Positions 5,825 to 14,479 are shown, counted from the first letter of the stretch. The stretch is 22,130 nt of DNA from Lentisphaeria bacterium UBA1776 (GCA_002314605.1 DCGO01000142.1:1-22130); one strand, 5' to 3'. A program made the numbers and translations. Notes: generated by a model not told the origin, from the letters alone.

Positions 5825-8152
5825 ATGGAACCGCTAAAGAACAATCTTGACAGCGAAAAGACCATTGCGCTGGACCCTGTGCAGTTGTCCGATACGACTG
5901 CCCGGATGGACTCGCCTCTGAAGCATATCAGTGCGGCTCCCGAGGTGGCCGGGCGGCGTTCTTTCCGGGGGATGCTCCGGCACTGGTGGGGGCGGTCGAT
6001 CCAGGAACTCCGGGATGTGGATTCGGAAATCACTTCCGGTATCGCCGTCCGCTGCAGTTTCGTGAACTGCGAGGGGACGCCGCCGAAGAATATGTTCAAA
6101 CTCTCCGACATATACGAGGTGGGAGAGGTTTTTGCTCAGGGGGGGCAGAGCATTATCCGCTGCGCCGAGGACATCCGGTTCGGACGCATGGTGGCCATCA
6201 AGACTCTCAGACTCAATTCCGGGGATCCGGAGGCTGCCCGGCTGGCCTTTATCCGCGAGGCGCAGATCACTTCCCAGCTGGATCATCCGGCCATCCTGCC
6301 CATTTATTCCCTGACCAGGGATCCGGACGGGAGCATGCACCTGGCCATGAAACATGTGGTCGGAGAGACCATGCAGAAATATCTTCAGCAGCTGGTCCAG
6401 CTGTATGAAGAGAACGGTTTTGAACAGTACGATGAGCGGAAGAACCTTTATCTGCGGCTGGATTATTTTCTGCGGGTCTGCGATGCCATGGTCTATGCCC
6501 ATGCCCGCAACGTGGTCCACTGCGACCTCAAGCCGGAAAATATCATGATCGGAAAATACCGGGAGGTCTATGTTATGGACTGGGGAATTGCCCGGGCCAT
6601 TGACGACGGCAGGGAGTGGGTCCCCCCAAACAGCATTTCCGGTACGCTCCGCTACATGGCTCCGGAGATCATTGCGGGGGGCCGTCCCGGTGTGCAGTCC
6701 GATGTTTTTTCGCTGGGGACCATTCTGTACGAGATCACCACGCTGAACAATGCGTTTTCCGGCCGTGATTCCGCGGCGATCATCCGCAATATCAAATCCG
6801 GCGGCATCGGCGGATTTCACCACCGTTTCGGATATCTCTTCCTGCGGGAACTCAAGGGGATCATCCGCAAGGCCACCGCGCCGGATCCCCTTGACCGCTA
6901 TGTTTCAGTTTCCGATATTGCTGCGGATATCCGCAAGGCTCTCCGCAGCGAGGATACCTCCATTTCCAGAAACAACCCGGCGGAGCGTTTTGTCCACTGG
7001 TGCGCCCGGAATCCGAAAATCATCGTGCTGAGTTTTCTGGGACTACTCATTTTTGCGCTGGTCGGTCTGGGGGTGTCCATGGCCAGAGAACTCGGGAGCA
7101 TGGCCCGGCAGAAGGCATATGACGCCGCCGTGGCAAACGTATTTGCCAAAAGCATGCTGGCCGCTCAGCAGATCAACAACCGCTTTGCCGGTACCGTACA
7201 GCTGCTGGATTCGGTGAATGCCGAATTTCTGCTGCAGCGTTCCGGGGGCGGTTCCGGGACCGGATTGAAAAATACCCGGTTCAGCCATGACTTGAATGCA
7301 GAACCGTCTCCGCCGTCTTACAGTTGGGCCCCGGCTTATCACCGCAAGGTGGATTTCAGCTGTTTATCCTGGACGACGGCTTCTGCCGGAGGAACTCCGG
7401 AGTCCGAGCAGAAAATAAGGATCAATCTGGAGGCTCTGGATGCGCTGGTGTTCCGGTTCCGGCAGATTTTTTTCCGCAGAGGTGACGGCGCCGATTCCGG
7501 TTTCAGCGATCCGGTTTATGCCGAACAGCAGATCCGGAGAAACGGAACTTCGCCTCATGTTCTGGCATTCGGATTTCCGGACGGACTTTTCTGTATCTAC
7601 CCCGGAACCGGAGATGGAAATCGCGGTTTTGATCCCCGGAAAAGTTACTGGTACCAGAATGCCGCCAATGTCTGGAGTCACCAGTACGTCTGGAGTCGTC
7701 CCTCCGCCGGATCCTTCCGGAACGCGGGATACGGGATTGCGTGTTCCACGCCGATTTATGATTCCGATGGGCGTTTCATCGGCGCTTCGGCAGCGGTGCT
7801 GAGCATTCCGTTTCTGGAAAAGGAGATTTTCGGTTTCGGCAACACCGGGGAGATGGTCCGTGGCAAATATATTTTTGACCCCGGCGGGAACATTCTGCTG
7901 TCGCCGGACCGGAAGGGGGCGATCCCGGGATCTGTCCGTCTGCGCTCCATGGTCGTGGAGCTTGCCTTGCGGCGCAAACTCGGATACTGTGTGGAATCCA
8001 TCGGAGGGAAAAATTATCTGTGGAATTTCTTTTTCCTGGCTTCCCCCCGCTGGTACTATGCTGAATGCATCGACATTGACTGCATGATGACGCAGCTGAG
8101 TCTCAGAAAAAAATGCGAGCCGGCCGGGCCGGAGAAATTTCTCTGCCGTTGA
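5825..8152 (+). CDS. Membrane Ser/Thr protein kinase with extracytoplasmic Cache-like sensor domain
   Basis: A 775-residue receptor-type kinase. Residues 97-375 are a Hanks-type Ser/Thr kinase domain: Gly-rich loop AQGGQSII (105-111), Lys126 in VAIK, catalytic loop HCDLKPEN (232-239), DWG (252-254) in place of DFG, and APE (279-281). One transmembrane helix follows at about 398-419, so the kinase is cytoplasmic. Residues ~425-750 lie outside. They contain the Cache pattern FDPRKSYWYQNAANVW (602-617), then a GYGIACSTPIYDSDGRFIGA segment, typical of ligand-sensing dCache domains. A first Gly is missing from the loop and HCD replaces HRD, making it a non-RD kinase. The ATG at 5825 was chosen because the promoter overlaps the 52 codons further upstream; its SD is weak. 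The gene stands alone, divergent from uup. Ligand and substrates are unknown. Confidence 0.88.
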   Translation: MEPLKNNLDSEKTIALDPVQLSDTTARMDSPLKHISAAPEVAGRRSFRGMLRHWWGRSIQELRDVDSEITSGIAVRCSFVNCEGTPPKNMFKLSDIYEVGEVFAQGGQSIIRCAEDIRFGRMVAIKTLRLNSGDPEAARLAFIREAQITSQLDHPAILPIYSLTRDPDGSMHLAMKHVVGETMQKYLQQLVQLYEENGFEQYDERKNLYLRLDYFLRVCDAMVYAHARNVVHCDLKPENIMIGKYREVYVMDWGIARAIDDGREWVPPNSISGTLRYMAPEIIAGGRPGVQSDVFSLGTILYEITTLNNAFSGRDSAAIIRNIKSGGIGGFHHRFGYLFLRELKGIIRKATAPDPLDRYVSVSDIAADIRKALRSEDTSISRNNPAERFVHWCARNPKIIVLSFLGLLIFALVGLGVSMARELGSMARQKAYDAAVANVFAKSMLAAQQINNRFAGTVQLLDSVNAEFLLQRSGGGSGTGLKNTRFSHDLNAEPSPPSYSWAPAYHRKVDFSCLSWTTASAGGTPESEQKIRINLEALDALVFRFRQIFFRRGDGADSGFSDPVYAEQQIRRNGTSPHVLAFGFPDGLFCIYPGTGDGNRGFDPRKSYWYQNAANVWSHQYVWSRPSAGSFRNAGYGIACSTPIYDSDGRFIGASAAVLSIPFLEKEIFGFGNTGEMVRGKYIFDPGGNILLSPDRKGAIPGSVRLRSMVVELALRRKLGYCVESIGGKNYLWNFFFLASPRWYYAECIDIDCMMTQLSLRKKCEPAGPEKFLCR

Positions 8153-8174
8153 TGTGAGCCCTGCCGGAAGGTGC

Positions 8175-9518
8175 TCAATTCATCCGGTGCATGCGAATCA
8201 AGATATGCTCCCGCAGTTTCAGCAGACCCGCCGCCCCCAGAACGCAGAGGATGGGCAGTGCCGGGATTTGATACCGGGGCACTGTGATCGGCCCCGGCAG
8301 GAAAAAGTAATATTCCGCGCAGGCAAGGACTGCAAAGATCATCAGATATTCCGTCCGGATATTTCGCAGGAGCCTGCAGATTTCCGGCAGAACCCCGACC
8401 AGCAGCAGTCCCGCCGGCAGCAGCAGGGGGAGCAGCAGAAGCGGGATGTACCATCTGCCGTCAAAATAGTGGAGAATTGCCGGAACAAGGCCGCGGCGGT
8501 GCAGAATGTCCAGCGTCCCCCGCCCCGGAGATGTCACCCCCAGATCTTCGCACAGTGCGGCTGCGTCCGGGATCAGCACATGAGGCCGGAAGTGCTGGCG
8601 GATCCAGATCACGGGGTGGGCGGCGATGAGTTCCCGGAACTTTTTCAGCCTGTATGCGGTCCGGCTTCCGGCATCCGGATAGCGTGACCGGTCGGCAAAT
8701 TCCACCTCAAGATTTTTCAGGATCCGGGCTTTTTCCTCCTCGAAGCTTGAATGATTCACTGCCGCCAGGATCATGGCGCCATTCTGGTGGTACATGGCTC
8801 CGGTATTGGTGTCGATGCAGTACCCTGCGCCCAGCGAGGCATTGCGCATTTCCCACGGAAAGAGAATGGCGAAAAAGAGCGCCGCTCCGGCGATCCCCCG
8901 GAAGCATTTTTCCCGCAGGGTGATCCCTTTCCGGATGGCCAGGAGAAAGAGCGCCGACACGATCCATGCAAGATTGATGGGCCGGATCAGTGCTCCGAAC
9001 GCGGCAATGCCCACCGTCAGAAACCAGTCTTTTCTTTTTCCGTCCTCCAGAAATTCCAGCAGAAAATAACACTGATACGCCGCAAAAAGTCCGAAAAGCG
9101 TGTCCGAGAGCCACAGTCCCCGGTTGGCCATGACCGTGGGGTTCCAGAGGAAAAGCCCCGCCGCCAGCAGTCCGGCATTCTTTCCCGCATAACGCATTCC
9201 CGCCCGGTAAACCGGAATTGCCGTCCAGATACCGATCAGACCGAAGAGCAGCGCTGCCCCTGCGGGGGTTCTACAGACTGCCGCCAGGATCAGGGGAAAT
9301 CCCGGGGCCCGTTCGACACACTCCCCGAAACCCTGTCCGGAAGACAGCGCCATGGCTGGTGCAAGGTATCCGGCCGTATCCGGCCGGGAAAAAAATCCCG
9401 CCGGATCGCCGGAACACAGTCCCGGGATCTGCAGCGCCAGATGGGCCAGAAGGGTCACCGCAGCCAGGTACAGAAAGCGGCGGTCGATCAAAGGGGAGTT
9501 TTTCGGCAACGGTATCAT
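8175..9518 (-). CDS. Polytopic PMT-type (GT-C) glycosyltransferase
   Basis: A 447-residue integral membrane protein with about ten hydrophobic segments, first at residues ~14-31 and last near residue 420. After helix 1 comes a loop FFSRPDTAGYLAPAMAL (42-58). This fits the PMT/ArnT-like GT-C pattern, in which an acidic residue (Asp47 here) after the first helix is catalytic, followed by ERAPGFPLILA (69-79). Such enzymes transfer a sugar from a polyprenyl-phosphate donor to an acceptor on the outer face of the inner membrane. The start ATG overlaps the upstream stop as ATGA and has a strong SD (GGGAGGAG). It is the last gene of a four-gene operon, converging on the kinase with a 22-nt gap and no evident terminator. 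Protein, lipid or polysaccharide acceptors are all possible. Confidence 0.8.
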   Translation of the reverse strand: MIPLPKNSPLIDRRFLYLAAVTLLAHLALQIPGLCSGDPAGFFSRPDTAGYLAPAMALSSGQGFGECVERAPGFPLILAAVCRTPAGAALLFGLIGIWTAIPVYRAGMRYAGKNAGLLAAGLFLWNPTVMANRGLWLSDTLFGLFAAYQCYFLLEFLEDGKRKDWFLTVGIAAFGALIRPINLAWIVSALFLLAIRKGITLREKCFRGIAGAALFFAILFPWEMRNASLGAGYCIDTNTGAMYHQNGAMILAAVNHSSFEEEKARILKNLEVEFADRSRYPDAGSRTAYRLKKFRELIAAHPVIWIRQHFRPHVLIPDAAALCEDLGVTSPGRGTLDILHRRGLVPAILHYFDGRWYIPLLLLPLLLPAGLLLVGVLPEICRLLRNIRTEYLMIFAVLACAEYYFFLPGPITVPRYQIPALPILCVLGAAGLLKLREHILIRMHRMN

Positions 9519-10639
9519 GCAGGAAGCACTCCTCCCGGATGGTTTCCTCCGGTTGCGGCAAAACACTCCATTTCCACCAGCCAGCCTGGGCGGCATACCG
9601 GCGCCGTCACCATGTTTCGGGGCAAGTGCCCGGGAAGAAGAGATTTCAGGATATCCTCCACGACCGGGGCATCCGCCGGATCCCGGAGATAGACGGTTCC
9701 GGTCCGCAGCGTATCCAGTCCCATTTCCGCATTGTCCAGCAGTGCGGCGATATTCTCCAGCATGCGCTCCGTTTGTCTGCGGACATTTCCAACATGGAGG
9801 ATGATCCCGTTTTTGTCAATGCTGGCGGTCCCGGAAATGAAACACCATGTGCGGTCCCGGAGAAGGATCTTCATCCCCCGTTCAAAAGCCACGCCGTAAA
9901 TGTGGGTGGGGGACAGGTATTCATCCGCCTGCACCGGCACATGATCCTCCTCCTTCAGGCCGGTTATGCTCAGGGAATCCATTTTCACGAAGCGGCAGGG
10001 GTCCGCCATTTTTCCTTCGATCCCGGTACTGGCGATGAACCGGCGTTCTTTGACAAGCCCGATTCTGGAAAAATACTCGTTTCTGGCCCGGACCAGTCCG
10101 GAATACTGGTTGTCCACATCCTTGCAGTAGAGCCAGGTCCGCACCGTATGGCGGGCAATACTTCCCTGATATCGGGCCAGTGTCCCGTCCAGTGCCAGGA
10201 ATTCCTGCATCGTGTGATCAAAACTGCTTCCCGGCGTTACTTTTTCCAGCGCGTGCCACAGGGCGCATCCTCCCTGCATCTGTATGGCAAGAGTATTGCC
10301 GTCCGTCTTTTTTGCGGAGGCGGAGAGGCCCCGCCAGTGCCACGCCTCCAATGCGATCCTGGAGCCTCCGGCCGGCATCTGTCCCACCACGGAAAGGAAT
10401 CCCCCCCGGCGGTTCTTCAGTTCCGTTCGTATAAAAGAAAACTGGTTGACCGGGTCGCTGACATGGAATCTCAGGAGGATCTCGCTTTCGGGCGAACAGC
10501 CGGCGTTGCGGAGAAAGGAGGCGTATTCATCCAGCAGGGATTCCAGTTCCTGCTGAAAATCCGTTTTTCGGGGGGATGTCCCGGTAAAAAAACACTCATC
10601 ACAGCCTGCCGGGCCGGGGAAAATATGACCGCGCATCAT
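9515..10639 (-). CDS. RidA/chorismatase-fold protein (YjgF-like, two-domain)
   Basis: A 374-residue protein. The C-terminal ~110 residues look like a RidA (YjgF/YER057c/UK114) domain: FISGTASIDKNGIILHVG (267-284), TERMLENIAALLDNA (290-304) and the end TAPVCRPGWLVEMECFA. Arg350 and Glu356/358 fall where RidA has its active-site Arg and Glu. The middle part RHTVRTWLYCKDVDNQYSGL (163-182) with ARNEYF and FIASTGIEG (201-209) resembles the larger FkbO/chorismatase-like relatives and the long YjgF-like proteins of Bacteroidetes. Residues ~35-105 look like a second, degenerate RidA half. No signal peptide is visible. The start (ATGATG) overlaps the upstream stop as ATGA with SD GGAAGGGA; an in-frame ATG at 10669 lies inside the upstream gene. 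Imine deamination, chorismate hydrolysis or another reaction cannot be told apart here. Confidence 0.7.
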   Translation of the reverse strand: MMRGHIFPGPAGCDECFFTGTSPRKTDFQQELESLLDEYASFLRNAGCSPESEILLRFHVSDPVNQFSFIRTELKNRRGGFLSVVGQMPAGGSRIALEAWHWRGLSASAKKTDGNTLAIQMQGGCALWHALEKVTPGSSFDHTMQEFLALDGTLARYQGSIARHTVRTWLYCKDVDNQYSGLVRARNEYFSRIGLVKERRFIASTGIEGKMADPCRFVKMDSLSITGLKEEDHVPVQADEYLSPTHIYGVAFERGMKILLRDRTWCFISGTASIDKNGIILHVGNVRRQTERMLENIAALLDNAEMGLDTLRTGTVYLRDPADAPVVEDILKSLLPGHLPRNMVTAPVCRPGWLVEMECFAATGGNHPGGVLPA

Positions 10640-12720
10640 TTTGAAATCCCTTCCACATGAACCATCCATACCGGGGTGAAAATGTACCCTTTTCCGGTAC
10701 GGGTTTTCCGGTTTTTGTCAAGAAACGTGTGGTGATACGAAAGTTTCAGAAACATGGGAAACTGTGCGCCGGGAGGGGCCGACGGCGCGGCTCTCAGCGT
10801 CAGAACCATTTTGTACTGCCGGCGTTTGGCGTTGACGGTGACAAGTTCCGGCTTTTCCGCGGAAAGCCACTTGGGCGCATCGGCGATTTCCGGCAGATCC
10901 GGTTCCGTCCGGTCCGGCAGTCCGCGGATCTGGAACTGCAGTTCCACTTTCCCGCCGGGGGGGATGCAGAGTTTTTTTCCGGTCGGATCCTCCGTCAGGA
11001 TCCCCCGGCCGCGCCAGTTGGCCGCAAAGATCAGCAGGGGGGCATCCACCAGATGGGTGTAAGCAAATGCCTGCATGGCCGGGTCCGCCGGAATGGCCGT
11101 CCGGGTAATGGGGCCGTCAGGCGTCTCCGCCGTCCCGGTTATCCGGACGGGGGCGGGAGCAGGTATTTTTTTGACCCAAGGGGAATAGACTGTAATAATC
11201 ATGCGCTCCACTCCCGGCGGGATCACATTATTGCCCCGGATCCGGAGCAGGGGACTTCCTTCGACGGCAAGTTTTACGGCGTTTGCAAACCCCTCACGGC
11301 GGATCACATGAATTGTTACCGGGACATCGGATTCGATCCCCGCCTCAATGCCGCTGGGAGAGGCGATCAGCTGAAAATCCGGTCGGGGCCGGTCGATGCG
11401 GAGAAGATACTTTCCCGCCATACCGGCGCTGTCGGAAATTTCCAGAGAATACGTCCCTGCTTTGGGAGCGGTGTAGGCGATCCGCGCATCGGCCCTGTGC
11501 ATTTCCCGTCCGGAAAGCACCCCGCAGGCAGGATCGTCGCATTCTGCGGCCAGTGTCCCGTCCGGACCGTACAGCCGAAGTACGGTGTCGAGCGGGGAAC
11601 CGGTACGGCGGGCAAGGGTTTCAAAGACGAACTGCTGTTTTTTTTCTGCCCGGATCCGGACTTTCTGCCGTTCGCCCGGGGCCAGATTTCCGGATATCAG
11701 CACAGGAGAAGTCACTTCCAGAGCGTTTGTCCAGGTTTTTCGCGGCAGAGGCGGCAGTTCCGCTTTTTTTTCCGGACGCGGATAAGTTCCGGTCCCGCAG
11801 TGGATGCGATAGACAAAATCTTCTCTTCCCCGGTACAGGGCATCCCGGATCTTCAGGAAATATTCCCCATCGGCGGGGACCCGGCACTCCAGGAGGGGAT
11901 CCGGGTCCAGACCGTTCCGGTCCGCCCGGAAGAGGGAGCGTCCCTGCGCATCAAAGATTTCCAGCACCGGCTGGAAAAATCCCGGGACGCCGTCGCCGAT
12001 AAAGGGTTTGAAAAAGCGGCCGTAAACTTTGAAGTGACAGAGGGTTCCGGCTTTCAGACGGACTTTGAAGACATCCGTTTCCCCCGGAAGGATCTGCCCG
12101 TTTAAATTGCCCGGAAGGGTGAATTCCCGGAGGTCTCTTTTTTCGTAGGGCGCCGTAAATGCCGGTTCCCTGATTTCTGCTGCCGGGCTGACAATGAAGG
12201 GAACCGGATTGCTCAGTTTTCCACGGCCCTGAAGCCGGATGAAGCGGATCCCCGGCCTGGCATTCTGCGCAACCCTGATCCGGAGAATGGTTTTCTGATT
12301 CAGTGAAGGGCTGGCCTGCAGGGGATTGGGGCGGATGTACAGGGCCCGCATCAGGAGATCTGTCTGCAGCAAAGTCAATTCCGGGATTTTATCAAACCAC
12401 GGGCATTTGCGCCAGCCTTCGGTGTTTTCCGGGAGCGGCGGGAGCGGCTTGCCGGTACGGTGGGCTTTGATCAGATCCTTGAGATACTGCCGCTGGCGGT
12501 TGTCCACAAAAGGAATGGAGGGCGTATTGTCAACTTTCAGACATTCCACCCCGGGATCGCCGTCAACCCAGATGCCGGTGGTCCCCCAGTTGTTCTGGCC
12601 GCCGGCAAGCACATCCACCGTTTCGCCGGCCCGGGCTCCTCCGGGGTAAAGATACCCCAGATGTCCCGCTGCGGCGGAGAATCCCAGAAGCAGGAAGAAG
12701 ATGCAGAAACGGAAATTCAT
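10636..12720 (-). CDS. Exported PPC-domain protein of the PSD1-associated type
   Basis: A 694-residue secreted protein. It opens with a Sec signal (MNFRFCIFFLLLGFSAAAG, cleavage near residue 18-19) and then HLGYLYPGGARAGETVDVLAGG, an N-terminus common in large exported planctomycete and lentisphaeral proteins of unknown function. Two regions (about 205-310 and 345-465) fit bacterial pre-peptidase C-terminal (PPC) beta-sandwich domains: TDVFKVRLKAGT then LEIFDAQGRSLF, and RQKVRIRAEKKQQFVFETLA then TVLRLYGPDGTLAAECDD. The rest is beta-rich with Pro-rich linkers and has no protease motif, so an adhesion or carbohydrate-binding role is more likely than catalysis. The SD GAGGAT overlaps the stop of the preceding lipoprotein gene 11 nt upstream, so the two are coupled. 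Function is unknown. Confidence 0.75.
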   Translation of the reverse strand: MNFRFCIFFLLLGFSAAAGHLGYLYPGGARAGETVDVLAGGQNNWGTTGIWVDGDPGVECLKVDNTPSIPFVDNRQRQYLKDLIKAHRTGKPLPPLPENTEGWRKCPWFDKIPELTLLQTDLLMRALYIRPNPLQASPSLNQKTILRIRVAQNARPGIRFIRLQGRGKLSNPVPFIVSPAAEIREPAFTAPYEKRDLREFTLPGNLNGQILPGETDVFKVRLKAGTLCHFKVYGRFFKPFIGDGVPGFFQPVLEIFDAQGRSLFRADRNGLDPDPLLECRVPADGEYFLKIRDALYRGREDFVYRIHCGTGTYPRPEKKAELPPLPRKTWTNALEVTSPVLISGNLAPGERQKVRIRAEKKQQFVFETLARRTGSPLDTVLRLYGPDGTLAAECDDPACGVLSGREMHRADARIAYTAPKAGTYSLEISDSAGMAGKYLLRIDRPRPDFQLIASPSGIEAGIESDVPVTIHVIRREGFANAVKLAVEGSPLLRIRGNNVIPPGVERMIITVYSPWVKKIPAPAPVRITGTAETPDGPITRTAIPADPAMQAFAYTHLVDAPLLIFAANWRGRGILTEDPTGKKLCIPPGGKVELQFQIRGLPDRTEPDLPEIADAPKWLSAEKPELVTVNAKRRQYKMVLTLRAAPSAPPGAQFPMFLKLSYHHTFLDKNRKTRTGKGYIFTPVWMVHVEGISK

Positions 12721-12731
12721 GATTCATATCC

Positions 12732-14219
12732 TCAAAACTGATACAGGAATTCTTTGCTGTTTACCAGCGCCCACAGGAGTTCATGCCAGAATTTCCAGCG
12801 TTCCCGGGGCGGAAGAAGATTGAAATATTTCCGGCAGAGCGCCAGTTCTTCCGCCGTTTCCGGCCGGGAAAGGGCCGCCAGATAAAGTTTGCTGATGCGC
12901 AGATTGAAGCTGTCGCGTTTGCCGTACCAGCGGTTGGGAGTCTGCCGGAGTTCATTGTAGAGTTTGCCGGAATTGAGAAAGAAGAGCTTCTGTTTGCCGG
13001 TGAGATTGTCCCGGCGTTCCTCCGGGGATCCGGAATCCCGGGGAGGCTTGCCCATGAGGTCCAGAAAGGCGCTGGAGATGCTGCCGTCGTCAATGGCGCC
13101 GGCCCGGGTCCCCGGGGGGAGAAAGGTGAAGGGTTCCGGGATCACGCTGGAATAGTTTTCAAAAGAGTGTTTCAGGAGTGCGCTGATCCGGTCGGAGATC
13201 TGTTCCGCATTCAGACGGCGGACAGGATAAGCGGCAAAAACCTTCTCCTGCTTCGGAGTCCCCGGCGGCAGACTGTATGCCGGAGAAAGCAGAATTTCCC
13301 GGTAGAGTTTTCTGATGTCGAACCCGGAAGCGCGGAACCGGCGGGCCATTTCCCCGCGCATGGTTGTCAGCCGGGGATCCGAAGGTTCCCGCCCGAAAAG
13401 TCTCCGCCAGACCCGGCAGACCATGGCGTCCGCAAACATATCCGAGGCCAGAATTTCCTCCGCCAGCACCGTGCGGGGATCCGTATCCGCCGGAATGATG
13501 ACTCTTGCCCGGCCCGGTACTGCCGCCCGGAGGAGCGGGGTCCCCGGCGGCGGATACTTGCAGAACACAAATTCCTCCTTCCACTCCCGGCTGCTTTTAT
13601 AGCCGATGCGGGTGAAAAAGGCGATGAAATCCCGCTGCTGGCGTTGGGAGAAGCTGTCAAGGTGCCGTCCGAAGAAGGTGAGGCTGGTGACTTCCGCAAG
13701 CCCTTTGGGGGAACGGTCCGCCGCCGCCCGGAAAAAATTGGCCGGAGCCACCCGGAAATTGCTGCCGGAAGCGGTCAGGACTTCCCTGGCAAAACGGTCG
13801 TAAGGGATGTTGTCCCTGCAGAAGATATAGACGTAGCGGCTGTAGAACTGTACTGCATTGGGCCACAGATTGATGGGAAATTCCGCTTTGATCCGCAGTT
13901 CATCTCCCCAGAGATGGGCCTGATAGACGGCATAAGGGTCACCGCGCAGCAGCCGTTCGACAAGTTTGACTCTTTTTTCCGGATCCTGATCCAGCAGAAA
14001 GGCAGTGATCTCATCCGGATCCGGCGGAAGTCCGGTCAGGTCCAGATGGACTCTCCGGAGAAAATGCGCTTCTCCCACGGGCCCCCGGACAGACGAAGTC
14101 ATTCCGCACCGGTCCCATATTTCCCGCTGACGCTGTTCCAGGGAAAGCTCCGGTTCCGTGGTACAGCCGGCCAGGAAGAGCAGCAGCATTGCCGCCGCAT
14201 ACATCCGTAATCGGTTCAT
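12732..14219 (-). CDS. PSCyt2/PSD1 (DUF1549/DUF1553) lipoprotein
   Basis: A 495-residue lipoprotein with signal MNRLRMYAAAMLLLFLAGC and lipobox LAGC (Cys19). Residues 50-200 match PSCyt2/DUF1549: FLRRVHLDLTGLPPDPDEI, then YQAHLWGDELRI and IPYDRFAREVLTASGSNF. Residues ~250-495 match PSD1/DUF1553: ILASDMFADAMVCRVWRRLF, ISKLYLAALSRPETAEELAL (442-461) and the closing HELLWALVNSKEFLYQF. These domains are abundant in PVC bacteria and their biochemistry is unknown. Family members often carry an N-terminal cytochrome c-like domain and a DUF1501 partner gene; here there is no CxxCH motif and no DUF1501 neighbour. The start at 14219 is supported by the signal peptide, an SD (CAGGA) and a promoter; the frame stays open upstream to 14453, but that runs through the promoter. 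First gene of the operon. Confidence 0.85.
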   Translation of the reverse strand: MNRLRMYAAAMLLLFLAGCTTEPELSLEQRQREIWDRCGMTSSVRGPVGEAHFLRRVHLDLTGLPPDPDEITAFLLDQDPEKRVKLVERLLRGDPYAVYQAHLWGDELRIKAEFPINLWPNAVQFYSRYVYIFCRDNIPYDRFAREVLTASGSNFRVAPANFFRAAADRSPKGLAEVTSLTFFGRHLDSFSQRQQRDFIAFFTRIGYKSSREWKEEFVFCKYPPPGTPLLRAAVPGRARVIIPADTDPRTVLAEEILASDMFADAMVCRVWRRLFGREPSDPRLTTMRGEMARRFRASGFDIRKLYREILLSPAYSLPPGTPKQEKVFAAYPVRRLNAEQISDRISALLKHSFENYSSVIPEPFTFLPPGTRAGAIDDGSISSAFLDLMGKPPRDSGSPEERRDNLTGKQKLFFLNSGKLYNELRQTPNRWYGKRDSFNLRISKLYLAALSRPETAEELALCRKYFNLLPPRERWKFWHELLWALVNSKEFLYQF

Positions 14220-14238
14220 TGCATCCTGTTCCTGTATC

Positions 14239-14261
14239 AAAAAACTGCCGAAAGTGCAGTT
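14239..14261 (-). other. Terminator-like hairpin at the 5' end of the PSCyt2/PSD1 operon
   Basis: On the - strand AACTGC (14261-14256), a 7-nt loop and GCAGTT (14248-14243), running into TTTTTT (14244-14239). It lies between the promoter and the start codon, with its 5' edge at the expected transcription start. It could stabilise the mRNA or act as an attenuator; the stem is only 6 bp. Confidence 0.4.
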
Positions 14262-14267
14262 CCACAT

Positions 14268-14296
14268 ACCATACACAGCAAGACGGAATTTGTCAA
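14268..14296 (-). promoter_or_regulatory. Putative sigma70-type promoter of the PSCyt2/PSD1 operon
   Basis: On the - strand: perfect -35 TTGACA (14296-14291), 17-nt spacer, -10 TATGGT (14273-14268, 4 of 6). Transcription would begin near 14261, about 42 nt before the ATG at 14219. This supports the lipoprotein start chosen there. Confidence 0.6.
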
Positions 14297-14343
14297 ATCT
14301 CCTCTTCCGGAAAACGGGTGTGCCATCGAAAATATTTTGTTTT

Positions 14344-14360
14344 TTCATGTGGTGCATGAA
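14344..14360. promoter_or_regulatory. Inverted repeat TTCATG-N5-CATGAA, candidate operator
   Basis: A perfect 6-bp inverted repeat with a 5-nt spacer, between two divergent promoters (-35 boxes at 14291-14296 and 14400-14405). A related palindrome TTTCATGAAA occurs at 14448-14457, just downstream of the + strand promoter, and TCATGAAAA spans the start codon at 14480. Symmetry and position suggest a regulator-binding site. Confidence 0.3.
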
Positions 14361-14399
14361 TATTGCCGCTGCAAAATTCAAATCATTCCTGTTTCCCGC

Positions 14400-14428
14400 T
14401 TGCAATTCCGGCGGCCGGATTGTATATT
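14400..14428 (+). promoter_or_regulatory. Putative sigma70-type promoter of the LolA-like gene
   Basis: TTGCAA (14400-14405), exactly 17 nt, then TATATT (14423-14428): a near-consensus promoter. Transcription would start near 14435, about 45 nt before the ATG at 14480. Confidence 0.65.
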
Positions 14429-14479
14429 CAGCGCCGTATGGTATGTGTTTCATGAAAATGAACCGGAAAAGGAAGGCTC

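Noticed and set aside
10657..12105. 482-codon open frame on the + strand opposite the PPC-domain gene
   Set aside because: It is antisense to a protein with a signal peptide and PPC domains that is coupled to its neighbours. The product is Arg/Gly/Pro-rich without family features.
14220..14453. Upstream extension of the PSCyt2/PSD1 lipoprotein
   Set aside because: It would bury a lipoprotein signal peptide 78 residues inside the protein and runs through the promoter at 14268-14296.
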